Source: an uncultured Clostridia bacterium
GTDB taxonomy: Bacteria; Bacillota; Clostridia; Oscillospirales; Oscillospiraceae
Assembly: GCA_937894515.1 (NCBI GenBank)
Contig: CALCRH010000312.1
Coordinates: 1-10,729 of the forward strand
DNA length: 10,729 nt
Reading direction: 5' to 3'
Notes under the pieces: generated by a model
Database searches by the model: none
The model's input: the letters and a program-made list of their open reading frames with translations, nothing else
Told to the model about the DNA's origin: nothing
Shown: positions 1 through 7,400 of the stretch, piece by piece
How positions within the stretch are numbered: position 1 is the stretch's first letter
Layout: each line of letters opens with the position of its first letter
Position numbers and translations under genes: made by a program

Positions 1-343
1 CGAACGGAACGATCCCGTGGACCTCCTCAATGACCTCTTCGGTGCGTTCGTCGCGGTAGGCGTAAACGGGCAGGATTTCTTTATCGCCCTTCAGCAGAAC
101 GTAGTCCACGCCCCATGTATCAACGGAAAGGCTCGTTATGGGGTAAAGCTTTTTCGCCTCCGCGATGCCCTTCTTCACATGATGCAGCAGCGCATCAACA
201 TCCCAAACAAGGTGTCCGTCCTGCTCCGTCACCCCATTGGGGAAACGGTAGACTTCTTTCGTTTTGATCTCTCCGTTTTCCGTCCAACCGACGATATGCC
301 GCCCGGAGGACGCGCCGATATCGATGGCAAGATAATATTTCAT
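1..343 (-). CDS. rhaB: Rhamnulokinase, N-terminal part (cut by window edge)
   Basis: An FGGY-family sugar kinase that would phosphorylate L-rhamnulose to L-rhamnulose 1-phosphate with ATP in the cytoplasm. Reading the minus strand from ATG at 343 gives 114 open codons to the window edge. The N-terminus carries the phosphate-binding motif AIDIGASSGR (residues 6-15), then VWDVD (46-50), DTWGVDYVLL (75-84) and AYRDERT (95-101). These match the order and spacing of rhamnulokinases as opposed to xylulo- or glycerol kinases. The start lies 4 bases past the stop of the GH3 gene, and its ribosome site AAGGTGA overlaps that stop codon, so translation is probably coupled. It is the fourth gene of the operon, and an alpha-L-rhamnosidase two genes upstream supports rhamnose as substrate. 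The C-terminal ATPase half is not visible, so intactness cannot be judged. Confidence 0.9.
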   Translation of the reverse strand, partial: MKYYLAIDIGASSGRHIVGWTENGEIKTKEVYRFPNGVTEQDGHLVWDVDALLHHVKKGIAEAKKLYPITSLSVDTWGVDYVLLKGDKEILPVYAYRDERTEEVIEEVHGIVPF

Positions 344-347
344 ACGC

Positions 348-2666
348 TCACCTTTTTATCATACGGATTATTCCACGGAAAAAGCGCCCGTTTGCCATTT
401 CCAGAAGTCCGGGAAAAACACCGTTTGCCATGCCGCCTGAAATATACATGCTGCGCAGAGGGGCTCCCACGGAGGATGCCATGAGCATTTTATAATTCGG
501 ATCGGATCGGTCGCCTCCGCAGCTTTTCAAAAACATCTTTTCGATTACTGCGTACATGATCTTCATTACCGCAGAGTGCTTGCGCATCTCCTCCACGGAG
601 TTTTCCATTGTGTAGCTGCCTTTTTTCGTTTCTGAAGCCGGCTCATAGCTTCTGCCGAGCAGCTTCTCCCATTCGGTCTTATCAGGCTTGCCTTTGCAAT
701 TTTCATAGAAGCTGCCCCTCTGCCATGCGGGGATCGGCACGGTCTCTCCCGACTTTACCATACTCACCGAAAGCTCTCCGACCTGTATTTCATACGTACC
801 CGCAGGTAATTTCCACCCGTCATTGTATACGGAAAAGCTGCGGTCATTGAGCTCAAAGCTCACGCTGCGGCTTTCGCCTCTTTTAAGATATACCTTGCGG
901 AAGCCCTTCAGCTCACGCAGGGGTCTGTGTATACCGTCCTGAGGCGGACAGACATAAAGCTGAACCACCTCCGCAGCGTCGTATTCGCCTGTGTTACTGA
1001 CCGTGACACTTACGGTATCGCCGTCAACGGACAGATCGGAGTATTCAAATTGTGTGTAGCTCAGGCCGAAGCCGAAGGGAAATCGCACGGGTACGCCCGC
1101 CTTGTCATAATATCGGTATCCGACGTATAAGCCTTCTTCGTAAAGAGCATCTCTCGTTTTGCCGAAAATTTCGGAAGAGGGTACGTCTTCATAGCTGTAA
1201 GGCCAGCTTTCCGCAAGCTTTCCCGAGGGGACTGCCCTGCCGAAAAGCAGCTCGGCTATTGCCTCACCACCTGCCTGCCCTGGAAGCCCCATATACAGAA
1301 TGCTCTTCACCTTATCCGCCCAGGGACATTCCACCGCACTTCCACTCAGCAGTACCGCCACTGTATTGGGATTTACCTCTGCGGCGGCAAGCAGCATATC
1401 AATATGTCCCTGCGGAATGCTCATATCCATGCGGTCAAAGCCCTCGGACTCAAGGCTGTCGGGCAGTCCGACGAACACGACACAGGCTTCTGATTTTTCG
1501 GCAGCTGTCCTGACTTCGCTCAACAGCTCAGCGCTCGTATCTCCGTTTTCATCACATCCGGGAGCGTATTCGCAGTTCGGGAAGTAATCTATGGGCTGAC
1601 TCAGCACTGCGGGGTTTATATGACTTGAGCCTGCGCCCTGATAGCGCATGGTCTTTGCCATATAGCCTATAAGCGCAAGCTTTGTATTTTCTTTTACGGG
1701 CAGAAGACCGTCTGTATTCTGCAAAAGCACCGCACCGGAAATTGCCGCCTCACGGCAAAGCTCATGGTGTGCATCATAGTCGCAGCTCTCGCCCGTCATG
1801 GCTTCACTGCCGCGAAGAACGAGCCTCAAGACCCGTTCTACCGAGCTGTTGACGGCTTCTTCGGTAAGTCTGCCCTCACGCACAGCCTGTACGCATTCCT
1901 GCTCCATATATGCCGCTCCGCCGGGCATATTCAGATCACAGCCTGCGCGAAATCCTTCTATGCGGTCATTCATAGCGCCCCAATCGGTTATGACTGCACC
2001 CTTAAAGCCCCATTCATCACGGAGAATACCCGTGAGAAGTCTTTCGTTATCACTGCAATGCACTCCGTTCAGCTTCGGATAGGCGCACATGAGCGTGGAG
2101 GGCTTGCCCTCCTTTACCGCAAGCTCGAAGCCGCTCAGGTATATTTCATGCAGACTGCGCTCGTCAATTACACTGTCGGATACGAAGCGTTCCTTTTCCT
2201 GAGAGTTGCAGGCAAAGTGCTTTATGCTTGCGGCGACACCTTTGCCTTCAACGCCTCTTATATATGCCGCTGCAAGCTTGCCGGTAAGATAAGGATCCTC
2301 GCTGAAATATTCAAAATTACGTCCGCAGAGAGGATTGCGCTTGATATTCGCCCCGGGACCCAGCACCATGCCGACCTTCTGATTTTTCGCTTCCTGCGCA
2401 ATGGCACTGCCGATGCGGCAGAGAAGCTCCTCGTCCCAGCTGTTTGCCGTTGTTACCTCCGCAGGGAAGCACGTCGCTTTCCGGGAATGGTTGACGCCCA
2501 GCATATCAGCGGCGTTTTCCTGCTTTCGCAGGCCGTGGGGACCGTCGCACATGAACACAGAGGGTATGCCGCAATCCGGAAAGCTTTTCGTTTCCCAGAA
2601 GTTTTTGCCTGAGCAGAGGGCAATTTTTTCTTCAAGCGTCATTTTTGAAAGAATTATATCTGTCAT
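348..2666 (-). CDS. Glycoside hydrolase family 3 beta-glucosidase, intracellular
   Basis: Predicted retaining beta-glucosidase of 772 residues that removes terminal beta-linked glucose. The N-terminal (beta/alpha)8 domain (about 5-290) has the CDGPHG substrate loop (40-45), the KHF motif (149-151) and VITDWGA (225-231), with D228 as the expected nucleophile. The alpha/beta sandwich (about 305-480) has the ESEGFDR loop (406-412); E408 is the likely acid/base, with E406 as the alternative. FPFGFGLSYT (529-538) leads into a fibronectin III-like domain (about 540-635). A further ~130 residues follow, including APLRSMYISGGM (735-746); I can put no domain name to them. There is no signal peptide, so it acts on imported substrate. 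The start overlaps the GH78 stop as ATGA and has AAGGTG five bases upstream. GH3 also includes beta-xylosidases and N-acetylglucosaminidases; the rhamnosidase context favours glucosides. The exact substrate is unproven. Confidence 0.93.
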   Translation of the reverse strand: MTDIILSKMTLEEKIALCSGKNFWETKSFPDCGIPSVFMCDGPHGLRKQENAADMLGVNHSRKATCFPAEVTTANSWDEELLCRIGSAIAQEAKNQKVGMVLGPGANIKRNPLCGRNFEYFSEDPYLTGKLAAAYIRGVEGKGVAASIKHFACNSQEKERFVSDSVIDERSLHEIYLSGFELAVKEGKPSTLMCAYPKLNGVHCSDNERLLTGILRDEWGFKGAVITDWGAMNDRIEGFRAGCDLNMPGGAAYMEQECVQAVREGRLTEEAVNSSVERVLRLVLRGSEAMTGESCDYDAHHELCREAAISGAVLLQNTDGLLPVKENTKLALIGYMAKTMRYQGAGSSHINPAVLSQPIDYFPNCEYAPGCDENGDTSAELLSEVRTAAEKSEACVVFVGLPDSLESEGFDRMDMSIPQGHIDMLLAAAEVNPNTVAVLLSGSAVECPWADKVKSILYMGLPGQAGGEAIAELLFGRAVPSGKLAESWPYSYEDVPSSEIFGKTRDALYEEGLYVGYRYYDKAGVPVRFPFGFGLSYTQFEYSDLSVDGDTVSVTVSNTGEYDAAEVVQLYVCPPQDGIHRPLRELKGFRKVYLKRGESRSVSFELNDRSFSVYNDGWKLPAGTYEIQVGELSVSMVKSGETVPIPAWQRGSFYENCKGKPDKTEWEKLLGRSYEPASETKKGSYTMENSVEEMRKHSAVMKIMYAVIEKMFLKSCGGDRSDPNYKMLMASSVGAPLRSMYISGGMANGVFPGLLEMANGRFFRGIIRMIKR

Positions 2667-5185
2667 ACCGTCACCTTATATTCACCTGCACCGAGATGTC
2701 TGCTTTCGCCATTGATCACAAGCTCCGCCGTGCAGTTTGCCGGAACGGAGACTGTATATTCAACCCTGTCATCCATCTTTTTCCATGCAGAGCTCACCTT
2801 GCCGTAAACACTCTTGTAGCTCAGGCTCGCATGGGTAAAATGCCCGCCGGGGACAGGGGCAATGCGGAAATGGTTTTCCCCCGCAACGGAAATGCCGCAC
2901 ATGACGGAGAACACCCATTCGAGTACCGCGCCCTTGGAATAGTGGTTCAGCGAGCCAATGCCGCCCTGTGTGCTGTTCGGACCCTCCCATGCCTCCCAGA
3001 CGGTGTTTGCTCCGTTTTTCGGCATAGACAGCCAGCCCGGAATATTCTCGTTTTCGAGGAGCCTGTATGCGTATTCGGGGTCTATATCCGTCAGCACATA
3101 CAAAATAAATGGTGTGGACAGAAAGCCGGTACCGAGTCTCCATCCGTAATTATCAAGGGATCTTATCAACCTCTTTTTTGCAAGCTCTGTCTGCTTTTCG
3201 TCCAGAAGCCTCATATACAGTGGGCGTACCTGCTTTGCCTGACGGTCGACGTCGAGGGAAAACTTCTTCACGGAGACAAGTTTCCTGTAGCCCTCACGAA
3301 CCTTTTCCGCTGTGTCCGCATACACGCTTGCATCTTCGAAGAAGCCTAAGCTCTCCGCAATGCGCTGCATATGCTCCGCAAGATACGCAATATATGCCGT
3401 TGTTTCCTCGGGATGAGGAGAGATAAAGTCCTTGATGCTGAAAGCCTTTACCTCCGCCGGCTCTGCCCACTCACCGTAGGATTGCCCGTAATTGCATATG
3501 TTTTTCGCATATCTTAATCCTACGCCCGTGGGCTTGGCAGTGGGATACCATTTGCCGACAGTGGATATTTTATAATCCGCATACCGCTTCATGGCGGGAT
3601 AGAATTTTCGCAGGATGTCCGTATCGCCGTACTGCGCATATATCCTCCATGGAATGAGCACAACGGCATCCGACCATCCCGCCGAACCGTCCATCGGACG
3701 CATATAGAAGTCAACGCCGCCGGAAGGTGCGATCTGCGGGATGTTGCCGTTTCTATGCTGACCGTCAATGAGGTCACGGACATATTTTTCCGCAAAACTG
3801 CGGTAATTGAACAGATAGCTTGCCGTACCGCAGAAGATCTGCGCATCTCCGCCCCAGCCGTGACGCTCCCGTGTCGGACAGTCGGTGGGCAGGTCTGCGT
3901 GATTGCTTTTCGCACTCCACACGGCCGCACGGTAAAACCTGTTCAGAAGCTCATTGGATGAGGAAAACTCGCTCGTTTCCTCCATATCGGAGTAAACGGC
4001 TATCGCAGTAAAGTCCTCGGCATTTATGGGAATGTCGCTTTCGACCAGCGCGTATCGGAAGCCGAAGACGGAAAATGCGGTCTTATAATCATTTCGCCCC
4101 TCACGGCAGGTATAATCCACCTGCTGAAGCGGTGTTGTTTTATGCTTTGTTGAAAGCTGGATGTTTTTCTGAGTAAACTCACCGTCGGCATCGAGCATTT
4201 CTCCGAAGCGCAGTCTGATCCTGTCGCCTCTGTGCGCCGTGACGGAAAAACGGATAATTCCGGCAAAATTTTGTCCGAAGTCCAACACGGTCTTTCCGCT
4301 TGGCGTGACTATTTTCCTTGCGGAAAAGTGCTCGTGCTCGGTGACGGGAACGTTATTTGAAGCTGTGGGCGTGACGCTGTGGCGTGTCAGCTTTGCCTTG
4401 CCGCAATAGCTCGGTGCAAGGTCTGCATCCACTGTTTCGCCGTCCTTGTTGTCGGCAAGTCGGATCGGACCATCATTTGACCAGTCCCATGTGCCGTCCG
4501 TCGGGATGACCGTTCTTGAGCCGTCTGCCGCCGTCAGCTCAAGCTGGGCAAGGAGCTTTGTTTCGCTGCCGTACTGATTACGCAGTCCCCATGCGCCCAC
4601 ACTACCCCTATACCAGCCGTCGGCAAGCTGCACAGTCAGCTCGTTTGCACCGTTTTTGAGAAGCGCCGTCACATCATAGGTCTGATACTGTACCCTCTTG
4701 CGGTAATCCGTGATGCCCGGTGCGAGAAGGAAATTGCCGATGCGCTCACCGTTGAGCCTTGCCTCATAAAGTCCGCAGGCGGTGATGTACAGTCTTGCGG
4801 ATACGACATTTTCAGCATAGAAGCATTTGCGGAAGCAGTCCACCGGATAGCGTTCGGATTTCTTTGCTTTGTAGTCGCCTGTTATCCACTTTGCCGTCCA
4901 TTGGGAAATGCCCGTTTCAAAGCTCGTTGTGCTCCATTCTCCGACGACACCGTTTTCATCCCACAGGCGAATCTTCCAGACAACTCTTTCTCTGTCACCC
5001 GGAGCAACAGGGTACACAGCTCTCATGGAAGAGGACTCAACTCTGCCGCTGCTCCATTTCTCCGTAACGATTTCGTATGCAGTCTGCGCTTTTCCGCCCT
5101 CGCAGTTCCATGTCAGTATAGGCTTTCGTGCATCAATCCCCAGAGGCTCAACAAGATATTCGGTTTTAAGTCTTGCTGCGATCAT
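2663..5185 (-). CDS. Glycoside hydrolase family 78 alpha-L-rhamnosidase
   Basis: Predicted inverting alpha-L-rhamnosidase of 840 residues, releasing L-rhamnose from rhamnosides. The N-terminal beta domains begin with the family signature EPLGIDARKPILTW (13-26). They continue through the bacterial rhamnosidase N domain (about 120-270, with GLYEARLNGERIG and a FxLAPGITDYRKRVQYQTYD-like stretch) and a concanavalin-like domain (about 285-395). The (alpha/alpha)6 barrel contains TDCPTRERHGWGGDAQ (434-449). By comparison with Bacillus GL1 RhaB, E440 is the likely general acid and D447 an active-site acid, while E731 in TVWEAWEG (728-735) corresponds to the general base. NHYSKGA (747-753) is also typical. 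It ends in a small beta domain. There is no signal peptide, so cleavage is intracellular. The start overlaps the symporter stop as ATGA, with GGAGGGAG about eight bases upstream. No catalytic motif is missing, so it is probably active. Confidence 0.95.
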   Translation of the reverse strand: MIAARLKTEYLVEPLGIDARKPILTWNCEGGKAQTAYEIVTEKWSSGRVESSSMRAVYPVAPGDRERVVWKIRLWDENGVVGEWSTTSFETGISQWTAKWITGDYKAKKSERYPVDCFRKCFYAENVVSARLYITACGLYEARLNGERIGNFLLAPGITDYRKRVQYQTYDVTALLKNGANELTVQLADGWYRGSVGAWGLRNQYGSETKLLAQLELTAADGSRTVIPTDGTWDWSNDGPIRLADNKDGETVDADLAPSYCGKAKLTRHSVTPTASNNVPVTEHEHFSARKIVTPSGKTVLDFGQNFAGIIRFSVTAHRGDRIRLRFGEMLDADGEFTQKNIQLSTKHKTTPLQQVDYTCREGRNDYKTAFSVFGFRYALVESDIPINAEDFTAIAVYSDMEETSEFSSSNELLNRFYRAAVWSAKSNHADLPTDCPTRERHGWGGDAQIFCGTASYLFNYRSFAEKYVRDLIDGQHRNGNIPQIAPSGGVDFYMRPMDGSAGWSDAVVLIPWRIYAQYGDTDILRKFYPAMKRYADYKISTVGKWYPTAKPTGVGLRYAKNICNYGQSYGEWAEPAEVKAFSIKDFISPHPEETTAYIAYLAEHMQRIAESLGFFEDASVYADTAEKVREGYRKLVSVKKFSLDVDRQAKQVRPLYMRLLDEKQTELAKKRLIRSLDNYGWRLGTGFLSTPFILYVLTDIDPEYAYRLLENENIPGWLSMPKNGANTVWEAWEGPNSTQGGIGSLNHYSKGAVLEWVFSVMCGISVAGENHFRIAPVPGGHFTHASLSYKSVYGKVSSAWKKMDDRVEYTVSVPANCTAELVINGESRHLGAGEYKVTV

Positions 5186-6633
5186 GCATTATTCTCCCTC
5201 CGAGCTTTTATCTCCTCCTGCTTTTTACCTATATCCTTTTCAACGCTGAGGAATATAAGCAGCACGGCGAGAATTACGCCTGTAATTGTTTCAAGTCCCA
5301 CAAAGGAAAACGTGATAAAGCCCTTTGTTGCCGCATTCTGCACCGCTGCTACGGTCTCGCCGTTAACAAGCTCGGGCGCAATATAGCCCGTCCTGCTGAG
5401 AACACCGTTGAATATGCCCGTGACGATGCCCACAGAGCTTACTGCAAGCACATTGTATACGCTCATTGCCGTACCGTCACAGCGCAGGTCGGTTTTCCAT
5501 TCGATGTGGTCAAGTACGTCCGCGAACAATGCCATAAACACATAGGCGCAGGGCAGACCGCCGATATTTTTTATAAACTGTCCGACCAGCACAACGGTCA
5601 TATTGTCGGGTACTGCCCAGCAGATGCCGCTGCCGATCGCGTAAAGAATAAAGCCGGCTAAGGTCACGTTGCGCTTTCCGAACTTCTTTGCCAGCGGCCA
5701 CACCGCAAAGATTCCGATGCCCATGGGAATGCCGCCTACGACAGAGACCAGCGTTTGCGTCGAGCCGTCGTTGTAGCTGCCGAGAACATAGTTGCAGTAA
5801 TACACAAGTGCAAGATTTTTCATGGAGGAGGCACAGGTGTAGATGAGAAAATACACGAAAATGAGTATCATGTACTTATCCGTGAACACCGCCCTGAGTT
5901 GATCCTTATACGCCACCTTCGGGGCTTCCGCATCACTCTGCTCAAGGGTAATTCGCTCAATGGTGTAGTAATACTCAAGCAGCACGAGCGGGAAGCTGCA
6001 GATTGAAAGAATGCTCATCAGAGCTATCCACTTCGACTGATCGACGCCCAGCTTCGGCATGATGACCATCGGGAAGATGAGCGCAACGACTATGCCGCTC
6101 ATCATGATCGTCGCGATCTGATTGAAGACGGAGAGCTTGCCGCGCTGCTCGATATCGCGGGTGGACAGCGGTACCATGAGATTGTGGCTCATATTAAAGA
6201 TGGTGTAGGCGATGGAATAGAAAAGATTGTAGCTTACCATGACCCATATTGCCTGCACCGTGGGGCTTGCCTTTGGTACGGTGAAGAGCAGAACGCCCGT
6301 GATCCCGACCAAAGGCGCAGAAAGCAAAAGCCACGGGCGAGCTTTGCCCGCGCAGGTGCGCGTGCGGTCGATTATATAGCCCATGATGATATTGGTTATC
6401 GCGTCGATTATCTTGGACACGATGGGGAAAACAGTCAGGAACACGCCGCCCCACAGCGTTGTCAGCTTAAGCACGTCTGTGTAGTATACGTTCAGATAGG
6501 TCGCCAGCACCGCATTCAGAAGCAGCGCTCCCATAGGCCCCACAAGGTAGCCCAGCCAGCGTTCCTTTCCCGTGACCTGCTCCGAGCTTATTCTGGTTCG
6601 GGTGTATTGTTTTTCAAAAAAAGCTGTACTCAT
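5182..6633 (-). CDS. GPH-family (MelB-type) glycoside symporter
   Basis: Membrane sugar symporter of 483 residues with about 12 hydrophobic segments and a charged cytoplasmic tail, the usual size for the glycoside-pentoside-hexuronide family (MFS_2). The family signature lies in helix 2 and the following loop: KIIDAITNIIMG (74-85), then DRTRTCAGKARPWLL (89-103). In MelB the aligned cation-site residues are D55 and D59. Here the first is retained (D77) but the second is asparagine (N81), so the coupling ion or mechanism may differ. It is the first gene of the operon and should import the intact substrate of the two cytoplasmic glycosidases, most simply a rhamnosyl-glucoside. The ribosome site AGGAG lies seven bases before the ATG. 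The specific substrate cannot be read from sequence. Confidence 0.9.
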   Translation of the reverse strand: MSTAFFEKQYTRTRISSEQVTGKERWLGYLVGPMGALLLNAVLATYLNVYYTDVLKLTTLWGGVFLTVFPIVSKIIDAITNIIMGYIIDRTRTCAGKARPWLLLSAPLVGITGVLLFTVPKASPTVQAIWVMVSYNLFYSIAYTIFNMSHNLMVPLSTRDIEQRGKLSVFNQIATIMMSGIVVALIFPMVIMPKLGVDQSKWIALMSILSICSFPLVLLEYYYTIERITLEQSDAEAPKVAYKDQLRAVFTDKYMILIFVYFLIYTCASSMKNLALVYYCNYVLGSYNDGSTQTLVSVVGGIPMGIGIFAVWPLAKKFGKRNVTLAGFILYAIGSGICWAVPDNMTVVLVGQFIKNIGGLPCAYVFMALFADVLDHIEWKTDLRCDGTAMSVYNVLAVSSVGIVTGIFNGVLSRTGYIAPELVNGETVAAVQNAATKGFITFSFVGLETITGVILAVLLIFLSVEKDIGKKQEEIKARRENNA

Positions 6634-6648
6634 ATTCTTTCTCCTGCC

Positions 6649-6676
6649 TTGACGAATAAAGATTATCTGCTATAAT
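6649..6676 (+). promoter_or_regulatory. Divergent promoter of tetR
   Basis: On the plus strand, -35 TTGACG (6649-6654), a 16-base spacer and TGC plus TATAAT (6671-6676) form an extended -10 promoter. The predicted start near 6683 lies inside the operator at 6681-6695, so TetR should repress its own gene. The TATAATTATA segment (6671-6680) is self-complementary and supplies the -10 element in both directions. The resulting tetR leader would be about 94 bases. Confidence 0.6.
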
Positions 6677-6704
6677 TATAACAACACAGTGTTGTGTTTT
6701 TCAA
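6675..6704 (-). promoter_or_regulatory. Promoter of the glycoside operon
   Basis: Sigma-A type promoter on the minus strand: -35 TTGAAA (6699-6704), an 18-base spacer and a perfect -10 TATAAT (6675-6680). The predicted transcript starts around 6668, about 35 bases before the symporter ATG. The whole spacer is taken up by the palindromic operator, so bound repressor would directly exclude RNA polymerase. Confidence 0.8.
6681..6695. promoter_or_regulatory. TetR-type operator, perfect 7-1-7 palindrome
   Basis: ACAACAC-A-GTGTTGT is a perfect inverted repeat with 7-base arms and a one-base centre at 6688. It lies between -35 and -10 of the operon promoter and over the predicted start site of tetR. 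Its length, symmetry and place next to a tetR gene are what is expected of a TetR-family operator. Binding by the adjacent regulator is inferred. Confidence 0.75.
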
Positions 6705-6730
6705 TCATCAATTAAGTTATTTGCCGGTAT

Positions 6731-6740
6731 TAACACAACA
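6731..6740. promoter_or_regulatory. Conserved upstream block of the operon promoter (possible half-operator)
   Basis: TAACACAACA begins 43 bases from the operator centre at 6688, and its counterpart TAACGCAACA (10123-10132) begins 43 bases from the second operator centre at 10080. The sequence between them is far less conserved. It resembles one arm of the operator. It may be a second TetR contact or the site of another regulator; for tetR it lies in the leader. Confidence 0.45.
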
Positions 6741-6776
6741 CTTTGCTCAAAAACACTGCACTAATGGAGGTCTGCC

Positions 6777-7346
6777 ATGAATACGAAGGACAATCAGCGT
6801 TCCCGACTCACGAGAATGCTGCTCAAGAATTCATATATGCACCTTATGGCACAGGAGCCCGTGGGTAAAATCACCGTCAAGGATATATGTGCAGGTGCAG
6901 AGGTGAACCGCAGCACCTTTTACCTGTATTATAACGAGCCCAATGACATCCTCAAGGAGCTGGAGGACGAAACGATCGCCCTTGTGACCGAATCGCTGCA
7001 CTCCATCGGCACCTCCCCCGATGCCTCTCCCGATGCAATGGCATATCTGCTGTCGTTTTTGCGGGAGGTGCGCCGCAACGGTGAGCTTTTGAGGACCTTG
7101 CTCGTCGAAAACAGTGACCCTCATTTCCGGCGGAAGCTGCAATCGGTGGCACTCGAAATGGTAGATACCGCCTTTGACGTTGACATTGACGAGGCGAGCA
7201 GGCGTGCGACCTATCTTTTCATTGTCAGCGGCAGCATCGAGCTGCTCATAAGCTGGATAAAGAGCGATTTTGCCGCCTCCGAGCAGTCTCTGTGCAAGCT
7301 TCTGTACGAGCTCTGCGAGGGCAGCCTGAAAAATATCTGCCGTTAG
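6777..7346 (+). CDS. TetR-family transcriptional regulator
   Basis: A 189-residue DNA-binding protein of typical TetR length. The N-terminal helix-turn-helix is at about residues 31-53 (KITVKDICAGAEVNRSTFYL at 31-50, then YY), preceded by a helix rich in Arg/Lys. The C-terminal ligand and dimer domain contains IVSGSIELLISWI (149-161), the pattern of the Firmicute TetR C-terminal domains found in DhaS-like regulators. The start at 6777 has GGAGG six bases upstream. It is transcribed away from the operon, and its predicted start site falls in the shared palindrome, so it should repress the operon and itself until a ligand binds. The ligand could be the imported glycoside, a sugar phosphate or an aglycone; nothing in the sequence decides this. 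A matching operator ahead of the exported protein gene suggests that gene is a third target. Confidence 0.92.
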   Translation: MNTKDNQRSRLTRMLLKNSYMHLMAQEPVGKITVKDICAGAEVNRSTFYLYYNEPNDILKELEDETIALVTESLHSIGTSPDASPDAMAYLLSFLREVRRNGELLRTLLVENSDPHFRRKLQSVALEMVDTAFDVDIDEASRRATYLFIVSGSIELLISWIKSDFAASEQSLCKLLYELCEGSLKNICR

Positions 7347-7349
7347 TAT

Positions 7350-7385
7350 AAACGCCCTGTTCCGAAAAACCGGGACAGGGCGTTT
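7350..7385. terminator. Bidirectional hairpin terminator between convergent genes
   Basis: AACGCCCTGT (7351-7360) pairs perfectly with ACAGGGCGTT (7375-7384). The stem extends inward through TCCG/CGGG with one G-U pair and outward by one A-T pair, around the loop AAAAAC. It begins 4 bases after the tetR stop and lies 15 bases beyond the stop of the convergent gene. The T tracts on both sides are short and broken, so the GC-rich stem does most of the work. Confidence 0.8.
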
Positions 7386-7400
7386 GTGCTAATTAAAAGG

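Noticed and set aside
1764..2612. Plus-strand open frame of 282 codons
   Set aside because: It lies entirely opposite the well-supported GH3 gene, has no recognisable domain and follows from that gene's codon bias.
2645..3349. Plus-strand open frame of 234 codons
   Set aside because: It is antisense to the GH78 gene, whose catalytic motifs in this stretch are intact, and it shows no family resemblance.
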